This document shows positions 8,248-16,814 of a stretch of 64,000 nucleotides of DNA, one piece after another. Each line of letters begins with the position of its first letter. Position 1 is the stretch's first letter. The notes below the pieces were generated by a model, which saw only the letters and a program-made list of their open reading frames with translations, did no database searches and was not told the DNA's origin. The stretch spans positions 20,091 through 84,090 of the forward strand of contig NZ_LWBU01000383.1 of NCBI RefSeq assembly GCF_001646665.1, in the 5' to 3' direction. The position numbers and the translations under genes are program-made. This stretch comes from Streptomyces noursei (GTDB lineage Bacteria > Actinomycetota > Actinomycetes > Streptomycetales > Streptomycetaceae).

Positions 8248-9294
8248 GTGAGCTCATCGATCGCCAAGACACGTCTGTCGGTACTGGACCGGTCCCGCAC
8301 CCGCGAGGGGGAGGACGGCGGGTCCGCCCTGCGCGCCACCGTGTCCCTCGCCCGCGAGCTGGAGGGGCTCGGCTACCACCGCTTCTGGGTGTCGGAGCAC
8401 CACGGCGTGCCGGGGGTCGCGGGTTCGGCGCCGACCGTGCTGGCGGCCGCCGTGGCCGCCGCGACGAGCACCATCCGGGTGGGCACGGGCGGGGTGATGC
8501 TGCCGAACCATCAGCCCATGGTGGTGGCCGAGCAGTTCGGGGTGCTGGAGTCCCTCTTCCCGGGGCGGATCGACATGGGACTGGGCCGTTCGGTGGGGTT
8601 CACGGACGGTGTCCGGCGGGCGCTGGGCCGCGGCAAGCAGGACGCCGACGACTTCGCGGGGCAGCTGGACGAGCTGCTGGGCTGGTTCACGGGCTCGCAG
8701 CGGGCGCACCCGCAGGTATACGCGCGGCCCGCCGAGGGGTTGCGGGTGCCGCCGTACGTCCTGGCCACCGGCGAGGGCGCGGCCGTCGCCGCCGCGGCGG
8801 GTCTGCCGCTGGTGATCGGCGACCTGAGGGGGCGGGCGAAGGTGGTGGCGGCGGTCGAGCGGTACCGCGCGGAATTCCGGCCCTCCGTCTGGTCCCCGGA
8901 GCCGTACGTGGTGGTGGCGGGTACCGTCGCGGTCGCCGCGACCGAGGAGGAGGCGGCTCGGCTGCTGATGCCGGAGGCCTGGGCGCTGGCGTACTCCCGT
9001 ACGCGGGGCGTGTTCCCGCCGCTGGAGCCGCCGGAGCGGATCGGCTCGCGGGCGATGACGGACAGGCAGCGGGAGTTCTACGCGTCGGGGCTGCGCGGGC
9101 ACATCCACGGCACCGAGGAGCAGGTGCGGGACGCGCTGGAGCGGGCGGTGGCGGAGACGGCGGCCGACGAGGTCCTGGTGACGACGAGCACGTACGACCG
9201 TGCGGCGCTGCTGGACTCGTACGCCAGGCTCGCCCGGGTCGCGGGCCTGACCAGGGCGGACACCTGGACTGGCGGGCATGTCCGGCCCTCATGA
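8248..9294 (+). CDS. Luciferase-like (LLM class) flavin-dependent oxidoreductase
   Basis: This 348-aa protein resembles the MsnO8-type group of bacterial luciferase-like monooxygenases. Signature blocks are YHRFWVSEHHGVPGVAGSAP, IRVGTGGVMLPNHQPMVVAEQF, FPGRIDMGLGRSVGFT and PPYVLATGEGAAVAAAAGLPL. It probably uses FMN or F420; the substrate cannot be told. The GTG at 8248 gives the usual short start before the first beta strand. Its 3' end overlaps the start of the UvrA paralogue by 17 bp. It appears separate from the NRPS cluster 3 kb downstream. Confidence 0.82.
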   Translation: MSSSIAKTRLSVLDRSRTREGEDGGSALRATVSLARELEGLGYHRFWVSEHHGVPGVAGSAPTVLAAAVAAATSTIRVGTGGVMLPNHQPMVVAEQFGVLESLFPGRIDMGLGRSVGFTDGVRRALGRGKQDADDFAGQLDELLGWFTGSQRAHPQVYARPAEGLRVPPYVLATGEGAAVAAAAGLPLVIGDLRGRAKVVAAVERYRAEFRPSVWSPEPYVVVAGTVAVAATEEEAARLLMPEAWALAYSRTRGVFPPLEPPERIGSRAMTDRQREFYASGLRGHIHGTEEQVRDALERAVAETAADEVLVTTSTYDRAALLDSYARLARVAGLTRADTWTGGHVRPS

Positions 9295-11680
9295 CCTTGA
9301 TCCGTGCATCCGCGTCCGGGGCGCCCGGGAGCACAACCTGCGCGGGGTGGACGTGGACGTCCCGCGTGACGCGCTCGTCGTGTTCACAGGGGTCTCCGGT
9401 TCGGGCAAGTCGTCGCTCGCGTTCGGGACGATCTACGCGGAGGCGCAGCGGCGGTACTTCGAGTCGGTCGCGCCGTACGCCCGACGGTTGATCCACCAGG
9501 TCGGGGCGCCGAAGGTCGGGCGGATCACCGGTCTGCCGCCCGCGGTGTCGCTGGAGCAGCGCCGCTCGTCGCCGCAGGCGCGGTCCTCCGTCGGTACGGT
9601 CACCACGCTGTCGAACTCGCTGCGGATGCTGTTCTCGCGGGCGGGCGACCACCCGCCGGGCGCCGAGCGGCTGGACTCGGACGCCTTCTCGCCGAACACG
9701 GCCGCCGGGGCGTGCCCCGAGTGCCACGGCCTGGGCCGGGTGCACAGCACCCGCGAGGAGCTGCTGGTGCCGGATCCCGGGCTGTCGATCCGGGAGGGGG
9801 CCATCGCGGCCTGGCCGGGCGCCTGGCAGGGCAAGAACCTGCGGGACGTGCTGGACGCCCTGGGGTACGACGTCGACCGGCCGTGGCGGGAGCTGTCCCG
9901 CGAGGACCGGGAGTGGATCCTGTTCACCGACGAGCGGCCGGTGGTCACCGTGCACCCGGTGCGGGAGGCGGGCCGCATCCAGCGCCCCTACCAGGGCACG
10001 TACACCAGTGCGCGGCGGTACGTGCTGCACACGTTCGCCGACTCGAAGAGCCGGACGCTGCGGGCGAGGGCGGAACGGTTCCTGGAGAGCGCGCCCTGCC
10101 CGGTGTGCGGCGGGAGCCGGCTGCGGCCCGAGGCCCTGGCCGTCACCTTCGCGGGCCGGACGATCGCCGAGCTGGCGGCCCTGCCGCTGACCGAGCTCGC
10201 CGGGGTCCTCTCGTACGCGGGCGAAGGCGGCGGTGACGCGGGCGGCGACGGCGGCGGCGCCGGCGAGGAGACCGCGCGGGTGCTGACCGCCGACCTGGCG
10301 GCCCGGATCGGCACGGTCACGGAGCTGGGTCTCGGGTATCTGAGCCTGGACCGGCCGACGCCGACCCTCTCCCCCGGTGAGCTGCAGCGGTTGCGGCTGG
10401 CCACCCAGCTGCGCTCGGGCCTGTTCGGGGTCGTGTACGTGCTGGACGAGCCGTCGGCGGGGCTGCACCCGGCCGACACGGAGGCGCTGCTGGTGGTGCT
10501 GGACCGGCTGAAGGCGGCGGGCAACTCGGTGCTCGTGGTGGAGCACCACCTGGGCGTGGTGCGGCGGGCCGACTGGCTGGTGGACGTGGGACCGCGGGCG
10601 GGCGAGCACGGCGGGCGGGTGCTGCACAGCGGCCCGCCGGAGGAGCTGCGCGCGGTCGGGGAGTCGGTGACGCGCCGGTACCTCTTCGACCGCGGCGCGG
10701 CGCCCGCGCGGGCGGTGCGGGAGCCGTCGGGGTGGCTGAGGGTCGGGCCGGTCACGCGGCACAATCTGCGGGGCCTGGAGGCCGAGCTGCCGCTGGGCAC
10801 GCTGACGGCGGTGACGGGGGTGTCCGGTTCGGGCAAGTCGACCCTGGTGGGCGAGCTGACCGGCGACCTGCCGGGGGTGGGCCGCCTGGTCACGGTGGAC
10901 CAGCGCCCGATCGGCCGGACGCCGCGCTCGAACCTGGCGACGTACACGGGACTGTTCGACGTGGTCCGCCGGGTGTTCACGGCCACGGAGGAGGCCCGGG
11001 CGCGCGGTTACGCGGCGGGGCGGTTCTCGTTCAACGTGGCGGGCGGGCGGTGCGAGACGTGCCGGGGCGAGGGGTTCGTCTCGGTGGAGCTGCTGTTCCT
11101 GCCCAGTACGTACGCCCCGTGCCCCGACTGCGGCGGTGCCCGCTACAACCCGGAGACGCTCCGGGTGCGGTACCGGGGGCGGAACATCGCCGAGGTGCTG
11201 GACCTGACGGTGGAGGCGGCTGCGGAGTTCTTCGCGGACACCCCCGGCGCCGTCCGCAGCCTCGGCGCCCTGCTCGACGTGGGCCTCGGCCACCTGCGGC
11301 TGGGGCAGCCGGCGACGGAGCTGTCGGGCGGCGAGGCCCAGCGGATCAAGCTGGCCGCCGAACTCCAGCGCGCGCGCCGCGGCCACACCCTGTACGTGCT
11401 GGACGAGCCCACGACAGGGCTCCACCCGGCGGACGTCGAGGTGCTGATGCGGCAACTGAACGGACTGGTCGACGCCGGCCACTCGGTGGTGGTCGTCGAG
11501 CACGACATGGACGTGGTGGCGGGCGCCGACTGGGTCGTCGACCTCGGCCCGGGCGGCGGCGACGAGGGCGGCCGTGTCGTCGCCGCCGGCACCCCCGCGG
11601 AGGTGTCGCGTTCGACGGCCGGCCGCACCGCGCCGTACCTGGCGGCGGCCCTGGGGGGCTGCCGCGGCAGCGGTCCCTGA
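9278..11680 (+). CDS. UvrA-like ABC ATPase (short UvrA paralogue)
   Basis: This 800-aa protein has the UvrA layout, with two ABC ATPase halves and zinc modules, but is shorter than housekeeping UvrA (about 940-1000 aa) and has a reduced insertion. Both Walker A motifs are intact (GVSGSGKSSLAFG and GVSGSGKSTLVGEL), as are the signatures LSPGELQRLRLATQL and LSGGEAQRIKLAAEL. Zinc cysteines appear in CPECHGLGRVH, CPVCGGSRL, CETCRGEGF and CPDCGG. Such class II/III paralogues occur in actinobacteria and in some clusters for DNA-binding drugs, where they confer resistance. Here the gene sits with an LLM gene outside the NRPS operons, so a resistance role is only a possibility. Confidence 0.88.
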   Translation: MSGPHDLDPCIRVRGAREHNLRGVDVDVPRDALVVFTGVSGSGKSSLAFGTIYAEAQRRYFESVAPYARRLIHQVGAPKVGRITGLPPAVSLEQRRSSPQARSSVGTVTTLSNSLRMLFSRAGDHPPGAERLDSDAFSPNTAAGACPECHGLGRVHSTREELLVPDPGLSIREGAIAAWPGAWQGKNLRDVLDALGYDVDRPWRELSREDREWILFTDERPVVTVHPVREAGRIQRPYQGTYTSARRYVLHTFADSKSRTLRARAERFLESAPCPVCGGSRLRPEALAVTFAGRTIAELAALPLTELAGVLSYAGEGGGDAGGDGGGAGEETARVLTADLAARIGTVTELGLGYLSLDRPTPTLSPGELQRLRLATQLRSGLFGVVYVLDEPSAGLHPADTEALLVVLDRLKAAGNSVLVVEHHLGVVRRADWLVDVGPRAGEHGGRVLHSGPPEELRAVGESVTRRYLFDRGAAPARAVREPSGWLRVGPVTRHNLRGLEAELPLGTLTAVTGVSGSGKSTLVGELTGDLPGVGRLVTVDQRPIGRTPRSNLATYTGLFDVVRRVFTATEEARARGYAAGRFSFNVAGGRCETCRGEGFVSVELLFLPSTYAPCPDCGGARYNPETLRVRYRGRNIAEVLDLTVEAAAEFFADTPGAVRSLGALLDVGLGHLRLGQPATELSGGEAQRIKLAAELQRARRGHTLYVLDEPTTGLHPADVEVLMRQLNGLVDAGHSVVVVEHDMDVVAGADWVVDLGPGGGDEGGRVVAAGTPAEVSRSTAGRTAPYLAAALGGCRGSGP

Positions 11681-11846
11681 TCCGACGGCGGCCCGCTCTC
11701 CGGAGGTGCGTGGCCGCATCGTCGCAACCGTCGCCCGCCACCCGCTCCCCCTCGCGCACGATCGTGGGCTCAGCGCCCGTACTGTGCCCGTACCGGCCGG
11801 CTGACGAGCCGCATGCACGGGGATTTCCGATGTGCCTGGAGGGGCG

Positions 11847-12239
11847 ATGTTGCGTCTGGGAGTGTTGAGTACGGTCTTCGTGGTGGAGAGGCTCGCCGGG
11901 ACACGGGAGCCTCCCGCCGGCGCCTGGCACGCCCTCGTGCGTGCTCCGGAAGGCCTGACCGTGGTGCGGGGCGCCGGGGCCGAAACCGCCGCGGAGGACC
12001 GATGGACGGGTCTGTACGACGTGGACGCTGGACATGGTCTGGACACGCCCGGGTTGCTGGCCTCCGTGGTCGGGCCACTGGCGGAGGCGGAGGTGCCGGT
12101 CTTCGTGGTCTCGACGTACGACGCCGACCTGGTGCTCGTGCCCGCGCGCCGAACGGACGACATGGTCGTGGCGCTGGAGGCGGCGGGACACGAGCTGGTG
12201 CGTGACGACACGCGCTGGGACGCCCTGGCCCGGAGCTGA
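11847..12239 (+). CDS. ACT-domain-containing small protein
   Basis: This 130-aa protein looks like the family with two tandem ACT-like regions (ACT_7/CASTOR type) that binds small effectors. Typical blocks are GLYDVDAGHGLDTPGLLASVVGP and VPVFVVSTYDADLVLVPA. The ATG at 11847 follows GGAGGGG with ideal spacing, better than the in-frame GTG at 11832. It converges with the cluster's reductase gene across a short hairpin. Function is unknown, and I treat it as the left neighbour of the cluster. Confidence 0.75.
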   Translation: MLRLGVLSTVFVVERLAGTREPPAGAWHALVRAPEGLTVVRGAGAETAAEDRWTGLYDVDAGHGLDTPGLLASVVGPLAEAEVPVFVVSTYDADLVLVPARRTDDMVVALEAAGHELVRDDTRWDALARS

Positions 12240-12247
12240 CGCCGCGG

Positions 12248-12275
12248 GTCCGCGACGTGGTCACATGTCGCGGAC
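12248..12275. terminator. Hairpin between convergent genes
   Basis: A perfect 9-bp stem, GTCCGCGAC (12248-12256) with GTCGCGGAC (12267-12275), encloses a 10-base loop. It lies after the ACT-protein stop and overlaps the last codons of the convergent oxidoreductase. It has no T-run, as is common in Streptomyces. Confidence 0.5.
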
Positions 12276-13157
12276 GGCGTGGAGGGCGTCCGCCGCGATG
12301 CGGTGGAGTGCCTCGGGGTCGGCTGCGTAGATGCCTTCCTCACGGGGCGCGTGGAGGACGAGGTGGGTGATGCCCGCCTTCGCGTAGGACTCGGCCATCT
12401 TGAGGAAGGCGTCCGGTGTGGACAGGAAGTCGCCCGCCGGATCCGTGACGACGAAGATGCGATCCACTTCGTCGACGTCGCGGCCCGAGCGGCCGCAGGC
12501 CTCACTCAAGGCGGCGACCTGCGCCGCGACCGCCTCCAGGCACTCCTCCGGGGTGAACCCCCGTGCCCAGTCGGTCGGCCCTGTCGTCACCCAGGCCTGT
12601 CCGTACCGTGCGGCCAGCGCGAGTCCCCTGGGCCCGGTGGCGGCGATGGCCATCGGGAGGCGGGGGCGCTGAACGCACCCGGGGATCATGCGGGCTTCGT
12701 ACGCGGAGAAGTGCGTCCCCGTGAAGGTGGTGACCGGGTTGCGCAGCAGTTCGTCCGTGAGCTGCACGAACTCCTCGAAGCGCTCGGTGCGTTCGCGCCG
12801 GGAGAAGGTGTCCTGGGTCAGGACGTTCGAGTCGCCCGCGCCGACCGATCCGGTTCCGACGCCCAGGACGAACCGGCCTCCCGAGATGTCGTCGAGGGCG
12901 ATGGCGTCCTTGGCCGCGCCGACCGGATGGCGGAAGTTGGGTGAGGTGACCAGCGTCCCGAGCGTGGCTCTGCTCGTGACGCCGGCCGCCGCGGCGAGGA
13001 CCGGAAAGGTGGAGAGCCAGGGGCCGTCCTTCAGGCTGCGCCACGACAGATGGTCGTAGGTCCACAGGGAGTCGTAACCCAGCTCGTCGCAGGTACGCCA
13101 TGTGTGGGCGGCTTGCGCCCATCGCTTCTCCGGCAGGATCAGGACACCTGTACGCAT
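12261..13157 (-). CDS. LLM-class F420-dependent oxidoreductase, candidate Apd6/LmbY-type reductase
   Basis: This 298-aa luciferase-like protein begins MRTGVLILPEKRWAQAA and has YDSLWTYDHLSW, ATLGTLVTSPNFRHPVGAAKD and GRFVLGVGTGSVGAGD, typical of F420-dependent reductases. In 4-alkylproline pathways the last step is an F420-dependent reduction of the pyrroline ring by such an enzyme (LmbY in lincomycin, Apd6 generally), and this gene fits that slot. It starts 12 bp after the RidA-like gene and is probably co-transcribed with it from the promoter region that carries the 13660 palindrome. Cofactor and substrate are inferred from family and context. Confidence 0.78.
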   Translation of the reverse strand: MRTGVLILPEKRWAQAAHTWRTCDELGYDSLWTYDHLSWRSLKDGPWLSTFPVLAAAAGVTSRATLGTLVTSPNFRHPVGAAKDAIALDDISGGRFVLGVGTGSVGAGDSNVLTQDTFSRRERTERFEEFVQLTDELLRNPVTTFTGTHFSAYEARMIPGCVQRPRLPMAIAATGPRGLALAARYGQAWVTTGPTDWARGFTPEECLEAVAAQVAALSEACGRSGRDVDEVDRIFVVTDPAGDFLSTPDAFLKMAESYAKAGITHLVLHAPREEGIYAADPEALHRIAADALHAVRDM

Positions 13158-13169
13158 GATCGAGTCCCT

Positions 13170-13559
13170 TCAGCTGTCGAGGAAGGCATCGGCTTCCACT
13201 TCCACCAGCAGCGAGGGATGCGCCAAGGCCGAGACCTCGACGATCGTGCTGGCGGGGAGGATTCCGGCGAAGAAACTCAGGTGTACGCGACCGATGGCCT
13301 CGAGTTCACTGATGTCCGTGACGTAGAAACGGGTCCTGACGACGTCCTGGAGTGAGGCACCGGCCTCTTCCAGTGCGTCCTTGATCCGCTGTAGGCACTC
13401 GGCGGTCTGGGCCACGATGTCGGGGCCGCCGACCGGTCCTTCCGGCGCCGAGGCCGTACACCCGGCGACCGTCACGCAGGGCCCCACACGAACGGCGCGA
13501 GAATACCCGAAGATCTTCTCGAAATGTGTTCCCGCGGCGATCAGCTGGCGCTTCGACAT
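13170..13559 (-). CDS. RidA/YjgF family protein
   Basis: This 129-aa protein has the Rid-family blocks EGPVGGPDIVAQTAECLQRI, LEEAGASLQDVVRTRFYVTD and the C-terminal VEVEADAF. RidA-like proteins hydrolyse reactive enamines and imines, and some members catalyse odd ring steps in secondary metabolism. The 4-alkylproline route passes through enamine/imine pyrroline intermediates, so a housekeeping or catalytic role there is plausible. The usual imine-binding Arg appears to be present in VVRTRFYV. An AGGGAG ribosome-binding site precedes the ATG. First gene of the leftward operon with the LLM reductase. Confidence 0.85.
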   Translation of the reverse strand: MSKRQLIAAGTHFEKIFGYSRAVRVGPCVTVAGCTASAPEGPVGGPDIVAQTAECLQRIKDALEEAGASLQDVVRTRFYVTDISELEAIGRVHLSFFAGILPASTIVEVSALAHPSLLVEVEADAFLDS

Positions 13560-13659
13560 AATGGCTCCCTATTTCTCCTACCGGCTCTCACCGCCGACGG
13601 ATTCGGCTTCCGACTATGTCAAAGCCTGCCCCCGCGTTCCGCGTTGTCGGCGAGGTGAT

Positions 13660-13675
13660 GTCCCGCCGGCGAGAC
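13660..13675. promoter_or_regulatory. LmbU-type operator candidate, copy 1
   Basis: GTCCCGCCGGCGAGAC, a near-perfect 16-bp palindrome (one mismatched pair), lies between the divergent RidA gene (start 101 bp away) and the hydroxylase gene (start 144 bp away). It matches copy 2 exactly and copy 3 at 15 of 16 bases. The core is CGCCGGCG. Confidence 0.7.
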
Positions 13676-13818
13676 GCTGCACCACGAAATTCGATCCCCC
13701 GGTTCTCGAACACCGCACCGCGGTCGAGTCGGAAGTACGTTTACGGTCGTCGGCCGCCACATCCCGGCCCATGTCACCGTCACGGAGTCCGACTCCTTCT
13801 CTCCCACAGGAAGCACTC

Positions 13819-14790
13819 ATGAATCTGTCAGAGAACAGAGCTCTCTCCACCGCTGCGCCGACGGCGGGGCGTTGGGGATACGGCGGGCATCTCTACGGTC
13901 TGGAGCCCCTGGCACTCCCCGCCACGTTCCTCGGCCGGGACACCGGCGACGGTCCCCCGTACGACCCGGATGACGATCCGCTCGCCTCGGGCGCCCTGCT
14001 GCCGGAGTTCGAGCCGGCCATGGGCGCCGACCTGATGCCGTACGACGAGGGCGAGCTGGAACGGCTCTTCTGGTTCCGGTGGATCACCGGCCATCAGACC
14101 ACCTTCGCGGTATGGCAGGTGCTGAGTGCGGTTCTCGAGGAGGGAAAGGACCCGGGTGCGGACGGCGACGGGCTCGCCCGTGCGGCAAGCTGCCTGGTTC
14201 GCACCTATTCCTTGATGCTGCTGTACGCGAGCTCCACGCCGCAGGACATGTACGAGCGGGTCATCAGAGACCCGATGGCGCGGCAGCATCCCAATCTCAG
14301 CGGCTCCTGGGCCCGCGATTACGCCGGGGTCCGCCCTCTCATCCGTGGAAAGGTCTCCCTCGGAAGTGAGGCCGCGGCAGCCGACCTGGCCTTCGAGTGC
14401 GATCTCAACGAGCGCATACACAAGGGCATCGCGGCGCGGGTCGTCCCGTCCGGAGTGTCCTTGCTCCTGACGCCCGGCGTGCGGCAGCGAACGAGGGAAC
14501 TCCGGAGGGAGACCCTTCTCTGGTTGTACGACGGCATTTTTCTGACGACCAGGATGCCGGTTTCCTACACGACGGTGGTGCGCCAGCTCGTCCGCCGGAT
14601 CCAGGCGATCCACCTCGACGTCTCGGCGAACGGCCTGTATCCCGCCCGCGCGCGGAACACCGCCCCCGAGCCCGCCGAGTTGTCGACCGACGACGTCAGG
14701 GAACTCAAGGCGTCGTTCATCTCCACGCTGCAGGAGCTGACCGACCTCCTCGGCGCCCCCGCATGCGCGTCGAGGCGCGCAGCCCAGTGA
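13819..14790 (+). CDS. Heme-dependent L-tyrosine 3-hydroxylase candidate (LmbB2/Apd1 family)
   Basis: This 323-aa protein resembles the histidine-ligated heme hydroxylases (LmbB2, SfmD/Orf13 type) that make L-DOPA from tyrosine, the first step to 4-alkylprolines. Visible features are FWFRWITGHQTTFAVWQVL near residue 85, which could hold heme- or substrate-contacting residues, YSLMLLYASSTPQDMYE, and ECDLNERIHKGIAARVVPSG near 200. The ATG at 13819 has AGGAAG upstream. It heads an operon with the MppJ-type methyltransferase and faces the RidA-LLM operon across the 13660 palindrome. The family call is by memory of these motifs; the flanking alkyl-proline genes raise confidence. It could act on another aromatic amino acid. 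Confidence 0.7.
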   Translation: MNLSENRALSTAAPTAGRWGYGGHLYGLEPLALPATFLGRDTGDGPPYDPDDDPLASGALLPEFEPAMGADLMPYDEGELERLFWFRWITGHQTTFAVWQVLSAVLEEGKDPGADGDGLARAASCLVRTYSLMLLYASSTPQDMYERVIRDPMARQHPNLSGSWARDYAGVRPLIRGKVSLGSEAAAADLAFECDLNERIHKGIAARVVPSGVSLLLTPGVRQRTRELRRETLLWLYDGIFLTTRMPVSYTTVVRQLVRRIQAIHLDVSANGLYPARARNTAPEPAELSTDDVRELKASFISTLQELTDLLGAPACASRRAAQ

Positions 14791-14837
14791 CCGAACGTGC
14801 ATTTCCCAGCCGCGACATTCAAAGGGGTAGGTGTTCC

Positions 14838-15851
14838 ATGGGTACTGCCGAACAACGGCTTTCCGAAGAGGCGCAGTATTGCGCCGACACGTTCAACGGA
14901 GCCATCGCCTCGGCCGCGATCAGCGCGGCCTGGGAGATCGGCCTCCTCGACGAGCTCGAGCGGGCCGGCCGGGTCGGCATAGCGGAGTTCTCCGCGACGG
15001 CGGGAGCCGATCCGGGTGTGGTGCGAGCCCTTCTCGTCGCACTCTCCTCCCGGCGGATCGTGACGCTCGGCCCCGAGCGGACCGAGGCGGCCACGGGTGC
15101 CGGGTTCGCGGACGCCTACCGCACCAAGGGCTTCTTCTACTGGCTGACGCGCGGCTGCGGCGAGCTCCTGACGACCCTGCCGGCCAAGGTCCTGGAGCAC
15201 GACAGAGAGGGAGACTTCGTCCGGCGGGATTCCCGCGCCATCAGCGTCGCCTGCCGCAACATCGCCCGCACGTTCTTCGACCCGCCGTTGCGCGAGCTGC
15301 TGGAGACCGTGGAGTGCACGACCGTCGCGGACCTCGGCTGCGGAAGTTCCGACCGCCTCATCATGCTGGCCGACCTGATGCCCGAGACACGGGGCATCGG
15401 CATCGATGTCGCCGCCGGTGCGATCACCGTCTCCAAGGAGGCCATCGCGGCGGCGGGTATGGAGGACCGGATCGCCTTGGTGCAGGACGACGTGCTGAAT
15501 CTGTCTCCCCGCGACGAGTACGCGGACGTGGACCTTCTGACGTGCTTCCTCATGGGGCACGACTTCTGGCCGCGCGACAACGCCGTCACGACGCTGCGCC
15601 GGCTGCGCGAGACCTTCCCGAACGCCAAGAACCTCGTCATCGGTGACACGTGCCGCTCGACCGACGTCCACGGCCCCGAGCACGGCATGTTCACGCTCGG
15701 GTTCGAGACCGTGCACACGGTGATGGACCAGTACATCCCCACGCTCGACGAGTGGTCGTCCGTACTGGAGGAGAGCGGCTGGCGCATCGCCGACCGCCGC
15801 ATGATCGACCTTCCGGCCTTCAGCTTCATCTACCGGCTCACCCCCGCCTAG
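14838..15851 (+). CDS. SAM-dependent C-methyltransferase, MppJ-like (candidate Apd5)
   Basis: This 337-aa protein closely resembles MppJ, the iron-dependent phenylpyruvate C3-methyltransferase, along its length. Shared blocks are TVADLGCGSSDRLI (SAM loop), DVDLLTCFLMGHDFWPR and FTLGFETVHTVMDQYIPTLDEW. The MppJ iron ligands seem retained as His241 (with Asp242) in MGHDFWP and His293 in ETVH. In the alkyl-proline pathway a C-methyltransferase (LmbW, Apd5) extends the side chain on an alpha-keto-like intermediate, which fits a metal-bound keto substrate. It could instead beta-methylate an aromatic keto acid. The ATG at 14838 follows a GGGGTAGG sequence, and the gene is probably co-transcribed with the hydroxylase. 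Confidence 0.82.
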   Translation: MGTAEQRLSEEAQYCADTFNGAIASAAISAAWEIGLLDELERAGRVGIAEFSATAGADPGVVRALLVALSSRRIVTLGPERTEAATGAGFADAYRTKGFFYWLTRGCGELLTTLPAKVLEHDREGDFVRRDSRAISVACRNIARTFFDPPLRELLETVECTTVADLGCGSSDRLIMLADLMPETRGIGIDVAAGAITVSKEAIAAAGMEDRIALVQDDVLNLSPRDEYADVDLLTCFLMGHDFWPRDNAVTTLRRLRETFPNAKNLVIGDTCRSTDVHGPEHGMFTLGFETVHTVMDQYIPTLDEWSSVLEESGWRIADRRMIDLPAFSFIYRLTPA

Positions 15852-15980
15852 GACGCCGGCGGACGCGAAGCGTTCCGGAGGACCTGACAGCCGGTCCGAT
15901 CCATCGGAGCCGTCGTCGGCGAACACCTCATCAGTCGCACATCCGGTCCTCCCGGACCGCCACCACCCAGAAGGACATCC

Positions 15981-16814
15981 ATGACCACCCGAACCGTCGA
16001 ACCGTCCACCCCGACCCCCCTGGTGGAGCGGGATCTGCCCGTCTTCCAGCAGATTCCGGGCCACTACGGGCAGACGCCGTTCTTCCTGACCCAGGACATG
16101 CTCGGTGGCCAGCCCATCGAGATCGCCGGGGGTGAGATCAGCGACAAGGTCGGCAAACCGGTGGCGGCACCCCACACCCATGAGGTGCCCGAGATCTACG
16201 TGCTGATGTCGCCGACCCCGGGGGGCGCGGTGATCGACGTCGTCGCCGGCGGGCAGCACTACGAGCTCGCATCGCCCGCCACCATGCTCATTCCGGCGGG
16301 AACGGTCCACCACTTCGTCACCAAGGAGGCTGAACCCGGCAGTTACTGCCTCGGGGTGCTGCTCACCGGGGGGACGTCCGTGGCGGCGGCCGGCGGACGT
16401 GCGTCGGCCGGTGAGCCGTCCCCTCAGCCGAGCCGCCGGGTCCAGCCGTACGGGTCCGCCGTGCGCCCGAACTGGATGCCGGTGAGCGCGTCCCGCAGCT
16501 TCTCGGTGACGGTCCCGGCCTCGCCCCCGCTGACGGTGAATTCCCCCTCCGGCGACCGGACCGTGCCGACGGGGGTGACGACCGCCGCCGTGCCGCAGGC
16601 GAAGACCTCGCGCAGCCGCCCGCTCACGGCGTCCGCACGCCACTCGGCGAGCGCGTACGGCCGCTCGACCACATGGTGCCCGGCGTCACGGGCCAGCGTG
16701 ATGACCGAATCCCGCGTGACCCCGGGCAGAATGGTCCCGCCGAGAGGCGGCGTGAGCAACGTCCCGTCGTCGAAGACGAAGAAGAGGTTCATCCCGCCCA
16801 ACTCCTCCACGTAG
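15981..16814 (+). CDS. Cupin-domain protein with run-on C-terminus
   Basis: The first ~133 residues form a single cupin: APHTHEVPEIYVLMSPTPGG carries the His-X-His...Glu metal motif, and AGTVHHFVTK carries the distal His. The domain ends near LLTGGTS (about 16375). The frame then stays open for about 145 more residues that are simply the antisense of the convergent aminotransferase gene (Arg/Ser/Pro-rich, no fold). Either a stop codon was lost or a small frameshift lies near 16370-16412, since a TGA exists at 16412 in another frame. The role is unknown; a small metal cupin in this pathway could be an isomerase or oxygenase and is a candidate stand-in for the missing PhzF-type isomerase. Confidence 0.72.
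   Translation: MTTRTVEPSTPTPLVERDLPVFQQIPGHYGQTPFFLTQDMLGGQPIEIAGGEISDKVGKPVAAPHTHEVPEIYVLMSPTPGGAVIDVVAGGQHYELASPATMLIPAGTVHHFVTKEAEPGSYCLGVLLTGGTSVAAAGGRASAGEPSPQPSRRVQPYGSAVRPNWMPVSASRSFSVTVPASPPLTVNSPSGDRTVPTGVTTAAVPQAKTSRSRPLTASARHSASAYGRSTTWCPASRASVMTESRVTPGRMVPPRGGVSNVPSSKTKKRFIPPNSST

Noticed and set aside
8248..9294. Including the LLM oxidoreductase at 8248 in the alkyl-proline pathway
   Set aside because: It overlaps the UvrA paralogue, lacks the cluster palindrome, and a better-placed LLM reductase exists at 12261.
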